In this document: positions 39,819-48,788 of the stretch, piece by piece
Position numbering within the stretch: position 1 is the stretch's first letter
Layout of the letters: the number at the start of each line of letters is the position of its first letter
Assembly (NCBI GenBank): GCA_003244205.1
Contig: QHBW01000032.1
Coordinates: 28,157 to 92,156 of the forward strand
Length of the DNA: 64,000 bases
Origin: Solirubrobacterales bacterium
Lineage (GTDB): Bacteria; Actinomycetota; Thermoleophilia; Solirubrobacterales; Solirubrobacteraceae
Direction of reading: 5' to 3'
Notes under the pieces: generated by a model
Seen by the model: the letters and a program-made list of their open reading frames with translations, nothing else
What the model was told of the DNA's origin: nothing
Database searches by the model: none
Program-made: the position numbers and the translations under genes

Positions 39819-40115
39819 CTACGGGGCCCGCGGCGGTGTCCCCGCCTCGAGCCGCGCAACGAGCTCCTCCAGTCGCAGCTCCTCGAGCCCTCGTCCGACG
39901 GCCTCGAGCTCGGCGGCGCAGAGCTCGACCAGCCCGCGGCCCTCGCGACAGAGCTCGAGCGTCTCGCGCAGCCCGGGCTCGCCGGAGTCCAACCGGCGGA
40001 TGATCTCCTCGAGGCGCGCCGCGGCCTGCTCGTAGCTGTGCTCGCCCGAGCCCTCCGCTGCCGCTGAGCCCTCGAAGCCCGCCGAGCCAGCCGAGCCCTC
40101 TGAACCAACGTTCAC
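39819..40115 (-). CDS. xseB: Exodeoxyribonuclease VII small subunit
   Basis: 98 residues. A Gly/Ser/Ala-rich N-terminal 25 residues precede the conserved XseB helix pair YEQAAARLEEIIRRLDSGEPGL and ETLELCREGRGLVELCAAEL. It forms the coiled small subunit of exonuclease VII, which degrades single-stranded DNA to oligonucleotides. Its ATG overlaps the xseA stop (ATGA). Confidence 0.93.
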   Translation of the reverse strand: MNVGSEGSAGSAGFEGSAAAEGSGEHSYEQAAARLEEIIRRLDSGEPGLRETLELCREGRGLVELCAAELEAVGRGLEELRLEELVARLEAGTPPRAP

Positions 40116-41512
40116 GGCCGCACCTCCGCGTCCAGCTCGCCATCGCCAAAACGCACGCGCAGCTGACGCGCGCGGCGAGCGGGCTCAGCGCCGGTCAGCG
40201 GCTCGCCGGAACGATCGAAGACCAGCGCGTAGCCACGCTGCAGGGTGCGCTCGGGCTCGTGGGCCACGAGCGCGAGCGAGAGCTGCTCGAGATCGCGCCG
40301 CCGGCGCGCGAGCGACGCGTGGCCCGCCCGCCCCAGGTCGCCGCCATCGCGAAGCGTCCGTGCGCGGGCACGCGACAGCTCGACGCGCACGACCCCCGCC
40401 TTGCGTCCGAGCACCAGCAGCTCGCGCGAGCGCACCGAGCGGCCCTCATCGACGCGGCGCCGGGCGCTCGCGCGCAACTCGCGAAGCTGCTGGTGGAGGC
40501 GTGCGCGGTGTCGCGCGACGTGCTCCCCGGGGGCGCGAGCCATGGCTGCCAGGGCGCGCGCCCTGACCACTACGGCGCCACGACCATGGCGCTGCAGCCG
40601 TTCGGCGGCAACCCGATTGCGAACAAGGGCGTCGCCCACGTGCACCGGCACCGCCGCCTCGGCGGCATGCGTGGGGGTCGAGCAGCTGACCGCGGCGACG
40701 TCGTCGATCAGCGTGCGGTCGCCGTGATGGCCGACCGACGCGACCACCGGCACGGCCAGCAGCGCAACGGTTCGGCAGAGGCCTTCGTCGCAGAAGGCCA
40801 GGAGGTCCGTCAGCGACCCACCTCCACGGGCCACGACGATCACCTCGACGCCGCCGACGGCGGCAAGCTCACGTAGCGCCGCCGCGATTCGGGGCGCGGC
40901 ATGGCGATCCTGAACCGGCGCGAAGGCCCACACCAAGCGCCCACCCCATCCGCGGCGACGCAGACCGGCACGGACATCGTCACGCGCCTTGGAGCGCTCG
41001 GCGCACACGATCCCGATCGTGTGCGGCAGCGCTGGCCGGGGCAGCGCGCGCTGGCGCTCCGTCAACCCCTCTGCGGCGAGCTGTCGGCGCAGCCGGGCGA
41101 TCTGCGCGAGCAGGTCGCCCTCGCCGGCAATGCGCAGGTCCGAAACGGCGAAGGAGAAGTTGGGCGACGCCGTTGCCGAGCCCGCATAGAAGTCACACCC
41201 GCCGGCCACCACGACGCGAGAGCCGTCGGTCAGCGCCATCGCGGAGAGGCCGAGGGCGTCCCAGTCGTTGCGCCACATCGAGCAGGGCAGCGCGCCGCGA
41301 GAGTCGCGCAGCTCGAAGTAGACCCGCACCTTGCGCACCTGCAGATCGGCGAGCTCGCCGAAGACCTGGACGCGGGCGAACCCGCGCAGGCGCTCGCGCA
41401 GACGCGCCGCGTACTCACCCACGGGCCACGGTCCCGGCAGCTCGCTGCCGGGGATCGGCGCTGGCGGGGCCGCCGCGAGGCTCGAACTCTCGCCGTCGCT
41501 TACGTCAGTCAT
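40112..41512 (-). CDS. xseA: Exodeoxyribonuclease VII large subunit
   Basis: 466 residues from ATG 41512. The OB-fold N-terminus (FARVQVFGELADLQVRKVRVYFELRD in part) is followed by the catalytic domain with IGIVCAERSKARDDV, VIVVARGGGSLTDLLAFCDE and VPVVASVGHHGDRTLIDDVA, then a long Arg-rich coiled region and a C-terminal LQRGYALVFDRSGEPL. Note SVGHHGD where many homologs have SVGHETD, so the active-site neighbourhood is slightly divergent. The upstream ATG 41542 adds only ten residues. Confidence 0.93.
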   Translation of the reverse strand: MTDVSDGESSSLAAAPPAPIPGSELPGPWPVGEYAARLRERLRGFARVQVFGELADLQVRKVRVYFELRDSRGALPCSMWRNDWDALGLSAMALTDGSRVVVAGGCDFYAGSATASPNFSFAVSDLRIAGEGDLLAQIARLRRQLAAEGLTERQRALPRPALPHTIGIVCAERSKARDDVRAGLRRRGWGGRLVWAFAPVQDRHAAPRIAAALRELAAVGGVEVIVVARGGGSLTDLLAFCDEGLCRTVALLAVPVVASVGHHGDRTLIDDVAAVSCSTPTHAAEAAVPVHVGDALVRNRVAAERLQRHGRGAVVVRARALAAMARAPGEHVARHRARLHQQLRELRASARRRVDEGRSVRSRELLVLGRKAGVVRVELSRARARTLRDGGDLGRAGHASLARRRRDLEQLSLALVAHEPERTLQRGYALVFDRSGEPLTGAEPARRARQLRVRFGDGELDAEVRP

Positions 41513-41565
41513 CACGTCGAGCGTAGTCCAGCCGCCGGCCACAAGGCAATAGGATGCCGCCCCCC

Positions 41566-42717
41566 ATGGATCTCACCCTCACCGCCGAGGAGCAGGCCTT
41601 CCGTGATGAGCTTCGCGCCTGGATCGAGGCGAATCATCCCGGTCCCAAGCCTGACAGCGACGAGGCAGCTTTCGAGTTCCGTCGCGCATGGCAGCGCACC
41701 GTCTTCGACGCCGGTTGGGCTGGGGTCGCCTGGCCGCAGGAGTACGGCGGCCGCGGAGCGACGCTCGTCGAGCAGGCGATCTACGGCGAGGAAATGGTGC
41801 GCGCTCGCGCGCCCGCGCTGGCGAACGGGCTCGGCCTCGCGATGGGTGGCCCCGTGGTGATCGCCCACGGGACCGAGGAGCAGAAGCAGCGTTATCTCGG
41901 GCCGATCCTGTCGGCCGAGGAGATCTGGTGCCAGGGGTTCTCAGAGCCCCAGTCGGGCTCGGATCTGGCATCGCTGCGCACCAAGGCGGTGCGCGACGGC
42001 GACGAATGGGTGGTCACAGGGCAAAAGGTCTGGACCACGCTCGCCCACGAGGCGAAGTGGTGCATGCTCGTCGCTCGCACCGACCCCGACGCGCCGAAGC
42101 ACAAGGGGCTGACCTATTTCCTGATGGACATGAAGCAGCCCGGCGTGCAGGTGCGCCCACTCGTCCAGATAACTGGTGAAGCCGAGTTCAACGAGCTCTT
42201 CATCGAGGAGGCTCGGATCCCCAACGACAACATCGTCGGCGGCGAGGGCAACGGCTGGGCGGTGGCGATCACGACGCTCGCGCACGAGCGCGCGGGGTTG
42301 GCCCTGGCGCTGCAGATGGAGCTCAAGCAGCTCCTCACCGCCGTCATCGAGCGCGCGCGCGAACAGCCCTACAACGGCTCGACAGCGGCAGCCGACGAGA
42401 TCATCCGTGACCGCCTCGCCCAGCTCTACATCGAGACCGAGGTGCTGCGCCTGAACGCCTACCGCGGACTGACCGCGCAAATGAAGTACGGCGTCCCCGG
42501 TCCGGAGGGCTCGCTCGGCAAGTGGCACTGGGCCGAGATCAACCAGGCGCTGACCGAGCTGGCGACGGAGATCGAGGGCCCCGCGGCGATGGCGCGCGAC
42601 GGGCGCTGGACGTATGAGTTCCTCCGTGCCCGCGCGAACTCGATCGAGGGCGGCACAACCGAGATCCTCAAGAACATCGTGGCCGAGCGCATCCTCGGGC
42701 TTCCGCGGATGCGCTAA
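41566..42717 (+). CDS. Acyl-CoA dehydrogenase (first of a tandem pair)
   Basis: 383 residues. N-terminal helical domain (TAEEQAFRDELRAWIEANHP), FAD-contact region WCQGFSEPQSGSDLASLRTKA and WVVTGQKVWTTLAHEAKWCM, C-terminal helices with ANSIEGGTTEILKNIVAERIL. It introduces the 2,3-double bond into an acyl-CoA. The next gene, seven bases on, is another acyl-CoA dehydrogenase; adjacent pairs of this kind form alpha2beta2 heterotetramers in actinobacterial sterol side-chain and ring degradation, which is a plausible but unproven model here. ATG 41554 is an alternative start. Confidence 0.88.
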   Translation: MDLTLTAEEQAFRDELRAWIEANHPGPKPDSDEAAFEFRRAWQRTVFDAGWAGVAWPQEYGGRGATLVEQAIYGEEMVRARAPALANGLGLAMGGPVVIAHGTEEQKQRYLGPILSAEEIWCQGFSEPQSGSDLASLRTKAVRDGDEWVVTGQKVWTTLAHEAKWCMLVARTDPDAPKHKGLTYFLMDMKQPGVQVRPLVQITGEAEFNELFIEEARIPNDNIVGGEGNGWAVAITTLAHERAGLALALQMELKQLLTAVIERAREQPYNGSTAAADEIIRDRLAQLYIETEVLRLNAYRGLTAQMKYGVPGPEGSLGKWHWAEINQALTELATEIEGPAAMARDGRWTYEFLRARANSIEGGTTEILKNIVAERILGLPRMR

Positions 42718-42724
42718 GCGCCCG

Positions 42725-43810
42725 ATGAACTTCGACCTCAACGACGACCAGCGCGCGATCAAGCAGACCGCTCGCGAGTTCCTCACGCGCCGCTACCCGC
42801 TCGAGGAGGTCCGTCGCCTGGCGCTAGAGGAGGAGCGCGGCTTCACCGATGACCAGTGGCGCGAGCTGAGCGAGCTCGGCTGGCCCGGGCTCGCCGTCCC
42901 CGAAGCGGACGGGGGACAGGGGCTGGGAACGGTCGAGCTGGTCGTCGTCGCAGAGGAGCTGGGCTACGCCGTAGCGCCCTCGCCGCTGCACTCGACCACG
43001 AGCGCAGCCCTGTTGCTGGCCGCTGCGGGCACCGACTCCCAGCGCGAGCGCGCGCTCGCTCCGCTCGCTGCGGGGGAACGCATCGGCACCGTCGCGGTGT
43101 GGGATGACCCGCCCGGGCGCTCACCCAGCGAAGCCATGCTCGCGCCTGCAGACGACGACACGCTCACAGGTCGCAAGGTGCTCGTGCCCGACGCCGGCGC
43201 GGCCGAGATCATCGTCGTCGTGGGAGCGGGCGGGCGGCTGTGGCTGATAGAGAAGGGCGATCGCGTCGAGGTGACGCCGACGCCTGGTCTGGACCCTACC
43301 CGCAAGCTCTACGCGCTCGAGCTCGACGGCGCTCCCGCGGATGAGCTCCGCGGCGGCAATGGACAAACCGTGACCCGCGCCCACGCCCAGATCGCCACGG
43401 CGCTGGCGGCTGAGTCGGTCGGCATTGCCCAGCGGGCGATGGAGATGGCCGTCTCCTACGCCAAGGACCGCGAGCAGTTCGACCGTCCGATCGGCGCCTA
43501 CCAGGCGGTGTCGCACCGCTGCGCACAGATGCTGCTGGAGGTCGAGGGAGCCCGCTCGGCCGTGCTCCACGCCGCTTGGGCGCTCGACCACGATCCCGAG
43601 AGCGCCCCGCTTGCGGCGGCGATGGCCAAGGCCTACGCGTCGGATTGCGGCTTTCGCGTGACCGCATCCTCGCTGCAGGTCCACGGCGGGATCGGCTTCA
43701 CCTGGGAGCACGACCTGCACTTCTTGCTCAAGCGCGCCAAGGCGAACGCCCATGCCGCCGGGGACGCCCGCTTTCACCGCGAGCGCGTGGCGGAGCTGAT
43801 CGGCCTCTAG
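42725..43810 (+). CDS. Acyl-CoA dehydrogenase-like protein (second of the pair)
   Basis: 361 residues. Front: FDLNDDQRAIKQTAREFLTRRYPLEEVRRL (in part) and PEADGGQGLGTVELVVVAEEL; the middle sheet is shorter and diverged (DDDTLTGRKVLVPDAGAAEI); C-terminus YAKDREQFDRPIGAYQAVSHRCAQM and QVHGGIGFTWEHDLHFLLKRAK. Less canonical than its neighbour, consistent with the non-catalytic or half-site subunit of a heteromeric enzyme. Coding overlap does not occur, but the spacing of seven bases implies co-transcription. Confidence 0.85.
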   Translation: MNFDLNDDQRAIKQTAREFLTRRYPLEEVRRLALEEERGFTDDQWRELSELGWPGLAVPEADGGQGLGTVELVVVAEELGYAVAPSPLHSTTSAALLLAAAGTDSQRERALAPLAAGERIGTVAVWDDPPGRSPSEAMLAPADDDTLTGRKVLVPDAGAAEIIVVVGAGGRLWLIEKGDRVEVTPTPGLDPTRKLYALELDGAPADELRGGNGQTVTRAHAQIATALAAESVGIAQRAMEMAVSYAKDREQFDRPIGAYQAVSHRCAQMLLEVEGARSAVLHAAWALDHDPESAPLAAAMAKAYASDCGFRVTASSLQVHGGIGFTWEHDLHFLLKRAKANAHAAGDARFHRERVAELIGL

Positions 43811-43864
43811 CAGCGCTCGCGGTGAAGTAGGGTGAGCCCCGGATCACCCGAGAGGAGGAGTGTC

Positions 43865-46834
43865 GTGGGGCATCGCCGGGGCAGCACCGCCGCGCTCGCG
43901 TTGGCGCTGACACTCGCAGCAATCGCGGCGGGCGTCGTCTCACCGGCCGGGGCCGCCACCGTTGCGCCCTACGCCGCGAACGACTACGGCGGAGCGGGAG
44001 TCGCTCCCGGGGCGGGCTTCCACAGCATCCTGCCCGCCGGAACCAACGGCCTCGTGACGCTGCCGCAGCTGATCGCCTACGAGGCCAACAGCGCCAACAA
44101 GCCGCCGCACAACGACGACCAGCTGGCGATGTACCGCGACCTCGTCTACGGCGCCCCCGGCCTCACCGACGCGCAGATCCCCCAGTACTACAAGGACGCG
44201 ACCTTCGGGGTGCCGTCCTTCAACGTCGACAGCGCGCGCACCGTGACCTTCACCAGCCCGCCGGTGACGATCATCCGCGACAAGCCCTTCGGGGTGCCGC
44301 ACGTCTACGGCGACACGCGCCCCGGGGTGATGTTCGGAGCCGGCTACGCCGCCGCCCAGGACCGTCTCTTCTTCATGGACGTCCTGCGCCACGCCGGCCG
44401 CTCCCAGCTGGCGTCGTTCGCCGGAGGCGCCAACGCCGGGATGGACCAGAGCACCTTCCAGATCGATCCCTACACCGACCAGGACCTGACCAACCAGGTC
44501 GATGCACTTCCGCAGGAGTACGGCGCCCAAGGCCAGCAGGTCCGCGACGACGTCACCAACTACGTCGCAGGCGTAAACGAGTACATCAACGAGGCCAAGC
44601 TCAACCCGCTGATGATGCCCGGCGAGTACTCCGCCCTCGGGCATCCACTGGGACCGGATCCGTGGACCACCGGCGACGTCGTCGCGGTCGCGAACGTGAT
44701 CGGCGGCATCCTCGGCACCGGCGGCGGAGACCAGCTCGACTGGGCCAAGATCCTCGAGGCGATGCAGCAGCGCTTCGGCGCGAAGGCTGGGAGCGCGGCC
44801 TACCTCGACTTCCGTTCCCCTGAGGACCCGGAGGCGCCTGTGACGGCGCGCACCGGTTTGTTCCCCTACATGGCGCCGCCGCGGCATCCTGCCGCCGACG
44901 CGGTCGCGCTGCCGGACGGCGGCTCGCTGAAGCCCGAGCCGATCACGACCGCCGGCGCGACGAGCCCCGGCGGCTCTACGCTCTCGCACCGCTCCGGCAC
45001 GCGCGCCACCGGCGGCATCTTCGGGGCGAGCTCGATCAAGCAGGCCTTCCCGCAGGGCATGTCCAACGCGCTACTACTGTCGGCGGCGCACAGCGCCTCG
45101 GGCCACCCGCTCGCGGTCTTCGGACCGCAGGTTGGCTACTTCGCGCCCCAGGTGCTGATGGATGAGGACCTCCACGGCCCGGGGATCGACGCCGCCGGGG
45201 CGGGGGTCACGGGCGCCAACATGTACGTCGAGCTCGGTCACGGTCGCGACTACGCGTGGAGCGCTACCTCCGCGGGACAGGGAACCACCGACGTCTTCGC
45301 CGTTCCGCTCTGTAACACCGATGGGTCGGCGGCGACGACGAGCTCGAGCGCTTACATCTCAAACGGCCAGTGCACGCCGATGACCACGATCACCCGCTCA
45401 GAGAGCTGGGCGCCCAACCTCGCTGACTCCACCGCCGCGGGCTCGCAGACGCTCGTGGCACAACGCACCGCTTTCGGGATCGTTAACGCGCGCGCGACCG
45501 TGCGCGGTCAGCCGGTTGCGTTCACGCTGCAGCGCGCCACCTTCATGCACGACGTGGACTCAGCCATCGGCTTCGAGCAGTTCAACGACCCCGGCGCCGT
45601 CCACGACGTGCAGAGCTTCCAACACGCCGCCTACCAGATCGGCTACACGTTCAACTGGCTCTACGCCGACGATCGCGACATCGGCTACTTCAACTCTGGC
45701 TCCAACCCCGTTCGCAACCCAAACACCGATGGGCTGCTGCCCGCGCCGTCGAAGTATGAGTGGCAGGGATTCAACGGCTCGACCAACACCGCCAGCTACA
45801 CGCCCTTCCAGCAGCATCCCCAGGTCGTCAATCAGGACTTCATCACGAGCTGGAACAACAAGCAGGGGCGGGGCTACCGCGCCGTCGACGGGTTCTACAC
45901 ACCGATCTACCGCTCCCAGCTGCTCGACGATCGCATTCGCGCCGGCATCGCCGGCGGGCGCAAGATGACCCTTGCGCAGCTGATCAGCGCGATGGAGGAC
46001 GCGGGGACCGTCGACCTGCGCGGCGACAAGGTCTTGCCCTGGATCCTGCGGGTGATCGCCCGCCAACCGTTGAGCGATCCGCGGCTGGCTGGCGCGGTCG
46101 GCGAGCTGACGGCGTGGATGAACGACGGCTCGCACCGACGCGATTTGACCAACTCGGGCACCTACGCCCACAGCGATGCGATCCGCATCATGGACGCCTG
46201 GTGGCCGCTGCTCGTCAAGGCCGAGTTCGAGCCCGTGCTCGGAGCCGACGCCTACAAGCTGCTGACGTCGAAGATCACGATCGACAACGACCCCAACAAC
46301 GGCGGCCAGCACCTGGGCTCGGCATATGACAACGGCTGGTATGGCTTCGTCCAGAAGGACCTGCGCGACCTGCTGGCGGGGCGCGGTATCACACGGTCCG
46401 TATGTCACACAGAGAGCCGCCGAGTGCGCGTAGGACGCCGGATCGTCAGCAGGCGCGTGCGCACATGCAAGGCGTTCCTGGCGAGCGCAGCCGCTCACGA
46501 CGCTGCGACCAAGCGACCGCGCGCCCAGCGCAGGCACAAGCCACGGCCGGTGCCCGCGGTGCTCGGCCCCTACTCGCGCGTCTACTGCGGCAACGGCTCC
46601 TTGACAGCATGCCGGACGATGCTGCTTTCGACGCTCTCGCAGGCGCTTGGTGCGACCCCCCAGCAGCTCTACGCCGACGCCAGCTGCGCGGCGGCCGGGC
46701 GCCAGTACAGCCAAGAGTGCTACGACGCCGTCGGCTATCGCGCGGTGGGCGTCGTCGCCCAGCCGCTGCAACCCTGGATCAACCGTCCCACTTTCCAACA
46801 GGCCGTGGACATCTTCGGGCACCGCCCGCGCTGA
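43865..46834 (+). CDS. Penicillin acylase family (S45) Ntn-hydrolase, exported
   Basis: 989 residues from GTG 43865, which follows AGGAGGAG; a GTG at 43832 has no such site. Signal peptide (LALALTLAAIAAGVVSPAGA), alpha subunit with VTIIRDKPFGVPHVYGDTRPGVMFGAGYAAAQDRLF (in part), then the autoproteolytic junction QGM/SNALLLSAA, with Ser400 as N-terminal nucleophile of the beta subunit. Later GHGRDYAWSATSAGQGTTDVF and FTLQRATFMHDVDS fit the fold. Near residue 850-900 a strongly basic insert (RRVRVGRRIVSRRVRT, then KRPRAQRRHKPRP) is unusual. Substrate unknown: beta-lactam, N-acyl-homoserine lactone or other amide. Confidence 0.87.
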   Translation: MGHRRGSTAALALALTLAAIAAGVVSPAGAATVAPYAANDYGGAGVAPGAGFHSILPAGTNGLVTLPQLIAYEANSANKPPHNDDQLAMYRDLVYGAPGLTDAQIPQYYKDATFGVPSFNVDSARTVTFTSPPVTIIRDKPFGVPHVYGDTRPGVMFGAGYAAAQDRLFFMDVLRHAGRSQLASFAGGANAGMDQSTFQIDPYTDQDLTNQVDALPQEYGAQGQQVRDDVTNYVAGVNEYINEAKLNPLMMPGEYSALGHPLGPDPWTTGDVVAVANVIGGILGTGGGDQLDWAKILEAMQQRFGAKAGSAAYLDFRSPEDPEAPVTARTGLFPYMAPPRHPAADAVALPDGGSLKPEPITTAGATSPGGSTLSHRSGTRATGGIFGASSIKQAFPQGMSNALLLSAAHSASGHPLAVFGPQVGYFAPQVLMDEDLHGPGIDAAGAGVTGANMYVELGHGRDYAWSATSAGQGTTDVFAVPLCNTDGSAATTSSSAYISNGQCTPMTTITRSESWAPNLADSTAAGSQTLVAQRTAFGIVNARATVRGQPVAFTLQRATFMHDVDSAIGFEQFNDPGAVHDVQSFQHAAYQIGYTFNWLYADDRDIGYFNSGSNPVRNPNTDGLLPAPSKYEWQGFNGSTNTASYTPFQQHPQVVNQDFITSWNNKQGRGYRAVDGFYTPIYRSQLLDDRIRAGIAGGRKMTLAQLISAMEDAGTVDLRGDKVLPWILRVIARQPLSDPRLAGAVGELTAWMNDGSHRRDLTNSGTYAHSDAIRIMDAWWPLLVKAEFEPVLGADAYKLLTSKITIDNDPNNGGQHLGSAYDNGWYGFVQKDLRDLLAGRGITRSVCHTESRRVRVGRRIVSRRVRTCKAFLASAAAHDAATKRPRAQRRHKPRPVPAVLGPYSRVYCGNGSLTACRTMLLSTLSQALGATPQQLYADASCAAAGRQYSQECYDAVGYRAVGVVAQPLQPWINRPTFQQAVDIFGHRPR

Positions 46835-46852
46835 GCGGTCAGATCGCCGGCC

Positions 46853-47173
46853 TCAGGGCGCGTCGGGCACCGGCGCGGCTTCGACGGAGGGCAATGTCGC
46901 CATACCGTCGTGGGCGTCGATCCCGCGCGTTTCCCCGGCGACGGCGAGCCGGTTCAGTCGCGCGATCTCTCGCTCGCCTTCCTTGCGAGCGGGGTGATCG
47001 GCGGGCAGCTCCGCAATCAACTTGGCGATCCGGTTGCGTAGTTGCAGTGCAAAGTGAGGGGTCGAGGCGCCCATCAGCGCACGGACATCTTCCACCTTCA
47101 CCTCGTGCCCTGCGCGCAGGCGCTCTGGGTTCTCTGCCTCGGCGATGGAAGGCAAGATAACGACCCGGGCCAA
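46853..47173 (-). CDS. Small conserved hypothetical protein
   Basis: About 106 residues. The core VEDVRALMGASTPHFALQLRNRIAKLI and AELPADHPARKEGEREIARLNRLA is helical and looks conserved; I recall similar proteins in Thermoleophilia, function unknown. The frame has no ATG or GTG before the core; TTG 47173 (30 bases after the upstream lipoprotein stop) or TTG 47155 are the only candidates, so the start is a guess. It lies between the lipoprotein gene and the convergent Ntn-hydrolase. Confidence 0.6.
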   Translation of the reverse strand: MARVVILPSIAEAENPERLRAGHEVKVEDVRALMGASTPHFALQLRNRIAKLIAELPADHPARKEGEREIARLNRLAVAGETRGIDAHDGMATLPSVEAAPVPDAP

Positions 47174-47202
47174 GCGGGTGCCCGTTTCGACTGCCGCCGT
47201 CG

Positions 47203-48579
47203 TCAGGGGTGCCCCGGGCCGGTCGCGCTGGTGGGGAGCACCGGGAATGCCCGTGCCTTCGCGCTGCGCCGTCTCGTCGCCCCAGGGGGGCTGGTTGGCA
47301 CCGCCGGCGTCGTCGCCGGCGGGGTGGGGGCGATGGAAGAAGGCGCGGGCGTGATCGGCGCAGCGGCCGGTGGTGCCGCGTTCACGGGCGCGATCTCCAG
47401 CAGCGCGTCGATCTGGGCCTGCTCGGCCAGCGAGATGGCGTGCTGGTCGCCGATCAGCCATCCGTGGTTGTAGAAGCCGCGGGCGGGATCCTTGTCGTAG
47501 GCGGGCCGTATGTCCAGCAGCGCGCCGTCGAGCAGCGAGGGGAGCGCGGCGGATGAGTTGGTCAACAGCAGGGGTCCGTAGCCGCCGCTGGCGGAGAGCG
47601 GAGCTGCGGCTGCCGCGTCGAGCGGACGGCTGCTGTTGGCGAACACGAGCCCGTGGCCGGGGTCGGTCACGCCCCACCCGAAGCTGCCGTCGTAGTAGCG
47701 CGAGAAGGCGATCGAGTTGGAGACGGGGTCGTTGCCGGCGATGCGTTTCACTGCCCCGAGCGTGCGTAGGCCCGAGGCGACGCTCTGGGACACGGTGCTG
47801 GGTGGGCCAAGGATGTAGATGTGGGGGTGCTGGTGGGCGCGCAGTGCCGCGACCGTCTCGGGCGGGATCGCGTCACGGGTGACGTAGAGGATCGGGTCGC
47901 CGGACTTTGCCGCCCAGCCGGCGGCCGGCATCGCGTAGGCGGGCTGGTCGGCGGCGACGACCACGACCGCCGCGCTGGGCGACCCGCTCGCCGCGATCTG
48001 CAGGCGGTCGATCGCCGCGGCGATCGCGAAGGGGTTGGCGCCGGTGACGTCGCGAGCGTGCAGGGTGCCGCTGTCGGCGTGGTTGTCCACGCGCAGGACC
48101 TGGGCGCCGCCCGCGGCCGCGGAGCCGCTGGGAGCAAGCGTTCCGAGGGCACTGCTCGTGGCCGCCGGCAAGCTGCCGCCATCGGTGAACAGCAGCGGCG
48201 CGCGCATGGGAGGGCTCATGAAGAGGGCGGCGGCGAGCGAGGCTTGCCAACTGTGCAGGTCGACGAGCGTGACGACCTCGGGGCGCGAGCTCGCCGACGC
48301 CGACACGTACACCGCCTGGGAGACCGCGGCGGCATCTGAGATCGGGTCGGCGCCGCCGACACGCGTGGTGTTCTTGGTGGCGAAGCCGGGGAAGCCGAGG
48401 TTCTCGGCGGCCTTCGCGATCTCCCCTGGGGTCCCGATGATCGGCACCCCGCCGGGGGCGATCGGCGCCGAGTGCCCGCAGCCCGCCAGCAGCGCCAAGG
48501 CAAGCGCCGAGGAGAGCCAAGCAGCGACACCGCGACGACGGGTACGCCGGCCGGAGCGCATTCGAGACCCGCGGGGCAT
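47203..48579 (-). CDS. Lipoprotein with cell-wall-binding type 2 repeats
   Basis: 458 residues. Twin-Arg-rich start (RSGRRTRRRG) and lipobox LALLAGC (Cys34). The mature part contains repeats of the CW_binding_2 (PF04122) type, e.g. TRVGGADPISDAAAVSQAVY, PILYVTRDAIPPETVAALRAH, HIYILGPPSTVSQSVASGL with KRIAGNDPVSNSIAFS. The C-terminus is Ala/Pro/Thr-rich. It is presumably anchored to the membrane and contacts the wall; no enzyme domain is seen. The start MPRGSRM could also be the second Met six residues on. Confidence 0.78.
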   Translation of the reverse strand: MPRGSRMRSGRRTRRRGVAAWLSSALALALLAGCGHSAPIAPGGVPIIGTPGEIAKAAENLGFPGFATKNTTRVGGADPISDAAAVSQAVYVSASASSRPEVVTLVDLHSWQASLAAALFMSPPMRAPLLFTDGGSLPAATSSALGTLAPSGSAAAGGAQVLRVDNHADSGTLHARDVTGANPFAIAAAIDRLQIAASGSPSAAVVVVAADQPAYAMPAAGWAAKSGDPILYVTRDAIPPETVAALRAHQHPHIYILGPPSTVSQSVASGLRTLGAVKRIAGNDPVSNSIAFSRYYDGSFGWGVTDPGHGLVFANSSRPLDAAAAAPLSASGGYGPLLLTNSSAALPSLLDGALLDIRPAYDKDPARGFYNHGWLIGDQHAISLAEQAQIDALLEIAPVNAAPPAAAPITPAPSSIAPTPPATTPAVPTSPPGATRRRSAKARAFPVLPTSATGPGHP

Positions 48580-48744
48580 GCCGAGGCACCTTAGTGGTCA
48601 TCTCGACCGCGTCACGCAGTGCGGCGGCGCGGGCCCGCGCACCGCGGTGGCGGGCGCCTTCTTGCCGTTCCAGGCGCCCAACAACGCGTGCGCGGAGCCG
48701 CGCGCCGGCGGCGCGCAACCCCTGCCCTCGACTGAACGGGAAGG

Positions 48745-48770
48745 TACACTCGACCCTCGACTGACCAGTC
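48745..48770 (+). promoter_or_regulatory. -10 box and TetR-type operator before the acyl-CoA dehydrogenase gene
   Basis: TACACT (48745-48750) is a likely -10. GACTGACCAGTC (48759-48770) is palindromic apart from its two central bases and sits at the expected transcription start, before AAGGAG and the GTG. It matches the thiolase operator GACTGGCCAATC at ten of twelve positions. A repressor such as a TetR-type fatty-acid regulator is inferred. Confidence 0.6.
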
Positions 48771-48788
48771 AATCAAGGAGCCGGAGAC

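Noticed and set aside
46851..47677. Long minus-strand frame extending the small hypothetical gene upstream to 47677
   Set aside because: The upstream part overlaps the CW-repeat lipoprotein gene in another frame and is low-complexity Arg-rich shadow; only the last about 106 codons look real.
48640..48690. GGGCGCC...GGCGCCC dyad between the lipoprotein and acyl-CoA dehydrogenase genes
   Set aside because: It lies in a divergent promoter region, is short and GC-only, and has no supporting context.
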